Source: Actinomycetota bacterium
Lineage (GTDB): Bacteria > Actinomycetota > Acidimicrobiia > Spongiisociales > UBA11373
Assembly (NCBI GenBank): GCA_003486285.1
Contig: DNGH01000026.1
Span: forward strand, 1 to 14,378
DNA length: 14,378 nt
Reading direction: 5' to 3'
Each line of letters opens with the position of its first letter. Position 1 is the stretch's first letter. The position numbers and the translations under genes are program-made. The notes beneath the pieces were generated by a model. The model was not told where the DNA came from, did no database searches, and saw only the letters and a list, made by a program, of their open reading frames with translations. Of the stretch, positions 12,422-14,378 are shown piece by piece.

Positions 12422-12928
12422 GTGGGCAAGATCTGGTTGATCGGGATGATGGGAAGCGGCAAGTCGACCGTGGCGCCACTCGTGGGATCCCTGCTGGGAT
12501 GGGACGCACTCGACACCGATGTCGAGATCGGCAGAGCGCGCCGGCGCCCCATCCCCGAGTGGTTCCCCGGCGATGTTGCAGAGTTCCGAGCGGCCGAGCG
12601 CACCGTGACACTCGAAACAGCCAGGGATCCCGGCGACCTGGTCGTGGCGTGCGGTGGCGGGGTGGTGCTCGACCCCGAGTCCGTGGCCGCCATGCGGGGC
12701 AGCGGGTTGGTGGTGTGGCTCGACGCCCCGGTACCTGTGCTCGAGGCGCGGATCGGGGCGGGCGAGGGGAGGCCCCTTCTCGGTGGGGACGCGTCGACGG
12801 CACTCGATACCATCCTCGGCGCCCGGCTGGATCTCTATCGGACGGCGGCGCACGCCGTCGTGTCCGCGGTGGTGGCGCCGGGGATCGTGGCGGAGGCGGT
12901 GGTGGCGGCATGGCGGAACTGGTCGTAG
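12422..12928 (+). CDS. aroK: Shikimate kinase
   Basis: The 168-residue P-loop kinase phosphorylates shikimate at the 3-hydroxyl using ATP. Walker A is GMMGSGKS (8-15). D31 and D33 in LDTD bind shikimate and magnesium, R56 (EFR) and the glycine trio CGGG (77-80) complete the shikimate pocket, R117 in GRPLL is the lid arginine, and R140 (LYR) lies near the nucleotide. Length is typical. GTG 12422 follows the aroC stop with no gap, and the protein begins at the first strand (KIWLIGMMGSGKS), as expected. It overlaps aroB by 19 nt. The order aroC-aroK-aroB is shared with mycobacteria. No missing key residue. Confidence 0.96.
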   Translation: MGKIWLIGMMGSGKSTVAPLVGSLLGWDALDTDVEIGRARRRPIPEWFPGDVAEFRAAERTVTLETARDPGDLVVACGGGVVLDPESVAAMRGSGLVVWLDAPVPVLEARIGAGEGRPLLGGDASTALDTILGARLDLYRTAAHAVVSAVVAPGIVAEAVVAAWRNWS

Positions 12929-13944
12929 GCGGCGTCACCGCGGTGTGGATCGGCCATCGGGCCGATGCCGCTCTGGTGCGCGCCGACTCCGCGGCGCAGC
13001 GCATCGCCTACATGACCCAGCCGGGGATTCCCGGCACGATCGCCCGCCGCCTGGCCGCCGCGGAGGGGGCGGCTGCGTTCCTGATCGAGGTTCCGGACGG
13101 CGATGCGGCCAAGTCGCTCGCCGTGACCGAAGAGGTCTGCGGGCGTCTCGCCGCGGCCGGAATGGAACGCGGCGATCTGATCGTCGCGGTGGGCGGGGGA
13201 GCGGTGACCGATCTCGCCGGGTTCGTCGCCGCGGTGTATCTACGCGGGATCCGGGTCCATTACGTCCCGACCACTCTGCTCGGAGCGGTCGATGCGGCCA
13301 TCGGGGGCAAGACCGGGGTGAACCTGGAGGCGAAGAACCTCGTCGGGGTGTTCCGGCATCCGGCGCGGGTGATCGTCGACCTCGACATCCTCGGTGCGCT
13401 CTCGCCGGCGGCGCGTCGCCCGGGTGCGGCCGAGGCGCTGAAGGCGGGAATGGTGGGCGACGCCGAGTTGGTGAGGCTGCTCGAGCGCGACGGACTCGAC
13501 GCTCCCATCGACGAAGTGATCGAGCGCGCCATCAGGGTGAAGGCGGCAGTCGTGGAGCAGGACTTCCGCGAGGCCGGTCTGCGGGCGGTGCTCAATTACG
13601 GGCACACGGTGGGCCATGCCCTGGAGGTGGCGGCCAGGATCGGGCACGGCGAGGCGATCGCGGTCGGGATGGTGGCCGCGGGGCGGGCCTCGGCGCTCCT
13701 GCTCGGGTTCGATGCCGAGGATCGCCAGCGCGCCGCCATCGCCCGCCTCGGACTCCCCATCGCCGCACCCGCCGTCGACGCCGACCGGATCCGGGCGCTG
13801 CTGGGAGCCGACAAGAAGCGGTCGGGTGGGGTGCCGCGGATGGTGCTGCTCGCCGCGATCGGGAACCCGCTGGTGGCTGCGGTGGACGACGCTACCGTGA
13901 CCGCCGCCCTCACGGCCGTTGGAATCGGAGGACCGATCAGATGA
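12910..13944 (+). CDS. aroB: 3-Dehydroquinate synthase
   Basis: The 344-residue NAD- and metal-dependent cyclase converts DAHP to 3-dehydroquinate, the second shikimate-pathway step. The NAD site includes VAVGGGAVTDLAGFVAAVYLRG (92-113) and PTTLLGAVDAAIGGKTGVNL (120-139). Metal ligands are E175 (GAAEALKAG), H232 (LNYGHTVGHALE) and H246 (IGHGEAIAVGM), with H236 as the second His of the GHTxGH motif. KAAVVEQDFREAGLR (211-225) is also conserved. GGGAVTD, rather than the enteric GGGVVGD, is a version I associate with actinobacteria. ATG 12910 lies inside aroK in another frame; the frame is open far upstream, but that region is an aroC/aroK shadow. The N-terminus is compact. The ribosome site is poor (GGAGG at 12892-12896, 13 nt away), so coupling to aroK is likely. 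The stop overlaps the peptidase start. Confidence 0.96.
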   Translation: MAELVVGGVTAVWIGHRADAALVRADSAAQRIAYMTQPGIPGTIARRLAAAEGAAAFLIEVPDGDAAKSLAVTEEVCGRLAAAGMERGDLIVAVGGGAVTDLAGFVAAVYLRGIRVHYVPTTLLGAVDAAIGGKTGVNLEAKNLVGVFRHPARVIVDLDILGALSPAARRPGAAEALKAGMVGDAELVRLLERDGLDAPIDEVIERAIRVKAAVVEQDFREAGLRAVLNYGHTVGHALEVAARIGHGEAIAVGMVAAGRASALLLGFDAEDRQRAAIARLGLPIAAPAVDADRIRALLGADKKRSGGVPRMVLLAAIGNPLVAAVDDATVTAALTAVGIGGPIR

Positions 13945-14378
13945 AGCACGCCGCTCGCCTCGACGCGCTCCGGTCGAGCCTCACCGCGCCCTTGCTGGTG
14001 ACCCGGCTGCCCAACCTGCAATACCTCACGGGTTTCACCGGCTCCAACGGGTTCCTGCTGGTGCGCCCGGAAGGCACGGCGAGGTTCATCACCGACGGGA
14101 GATACGGGGAGATGGCGGAGGGCCTGGTGGCTCAGCTCGATTCCACCGAGTTGACGGTCTACACCTCGGGGCTGTGGGACGTGCTGCGGGCCGCCACCGC
14201 CGGGCTCGGGCCGCTCGGTCTCGAAGCCGACGGGGTGATGTGGTCGTTCGCCACCGACTTCGCCCGGGAGATCGGGGTTCCGCCGGTGGCGAGTCCCGGT
14301 GCCGTCGAGCGGCTGCGGCGGCGCAAGGACGCTGAGGAGGTCGCCGCCCTCGCTGCGGCCGCCGCCGCCGGTGATGCG
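13941..14378 (+). CDS. Xaa-Pro aminopeptidase (M24B, PepP/PepQ family), 5' part
   Basis: The first 146 codons are present; the gene runs off the window. The visible part is a creatinase-type N-terminal domain: RLPNLQYLTGFTGSNGFLLV (27-46), FITDGRYGEMA, then LGLEADGVMWSFA and the linker VERLRRRKDAEEVAAL that leads into the pita-bread catalytic domain. The family hydrolyses the bond before Pro at peptide N-termini using two metal ions bound by Asp, Asp, His, Glu and Glu; those ligands lie downstream and cannot be checked. ATG 13941 overlaps the aroB stop as ATGA, and GGAGG at 13927-13931 is spaced 9 nt. In related genomes a pepQ-like gene followed by efp and nusB comes next, so that is the expected continuation. 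Confidence 0.9.
   Translation, partial: MKHAARLDALRSSLTAPLLVTRLPNLQYLTGFTGSNGFLLVRPEGTARFITDGRYGEMAEGLVAQLDSTELTVYTSGLWDVLRAATAGLGPLGLEADGVMWSFATDFAREIGVPPVASPGAVERLRRRKDAEEVAALAAAAAAGDA

Noticed and set aside
11959..12909. Long upstream extension of aroB through aroC and aroK
   Set aside because: The frame is open only because of codon bias; the text is Arg/Gly-rich and lies over conserved aroC and aroK sequence.

Overview
The window looks like a chromosomal segment of a high-GC, monoderm-type bacterium, most likely an actinomycete in the broad sense (Actinomycetota). The evidence is the strong G/C third-position bias, the frequent GTG/TTG starts, the tightly overlapping genes, and the backbone order ruvX - mltG - aroE ... 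aroC - aroK - aroB - Xaa-Pro peptidase, which from memory matches the Mycobacterium tuberculosis Rv2554c-Rv2535c neighbourhood. The Thr-rich linker protein and the type IVa pilus genes suggest a deep-branching class such as Acidimicrobiia; that placement is inference. All confident genes are on the + strand.

Layout. Positions 1-1951 hold the tail of ruvX, the septal murein transglycosylase mltG and the shikimate dehydrogenase aroE, joined by 4-nt overlaps. Positions 2005-6475 hold the type IV pilus motor and platform genes pilB, pilT and pilC, which also overlap. A 225-nt gap follows, with three kinds of heptanucleotide tandem repeat and a candidate pilA promoter. The major pilin pilA (6701-7165) stands alone and is followed by a perfect palindrome and a perfect 14-bp hairpin. 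The prepilin peptidase pilD (7299-8072) comes next. A 177-nt gap with a hairpin and a candidate promoter leads to the alignment-complex operon pilM-pilN-pilO-pilP-like (8250-11150). A hairpin-forming heptad array then separates this from aroC-aroK-aroB and a truncated M24 aminopeptidase gene, again overlapping or abutting.

How the genes work together. PilD processes PilA; PilB (extension) and PilT (retraction) drive PilC; and PilM-N-O with a PilP-like protein form the cytoplasmic and transmembrane scaffold. No secretin, minor pilin or PilY1 gene is present here, which fits a monoderm pilus. AroE, AroC, AroK and AroB belong to the shikimate/chorismate pathway, and this housekeeping operon appears to have been split by, or to have hosted, the pilus locus.

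Most worth a second look: heptad repeat arrays that begin exactly at the TAG stop codon of pilC, pilD and pilP-like; a PilT-type ATPase with an added N-terminal MshEN/GspE-N-like domain; the conserved aro locus carrying a complete core pilus set; and the layered control signals around pilA. I saw no CRISPR array, transposase, tRNA, rRNA or defence system. No stretch longer than 300 bases lacks a gene.
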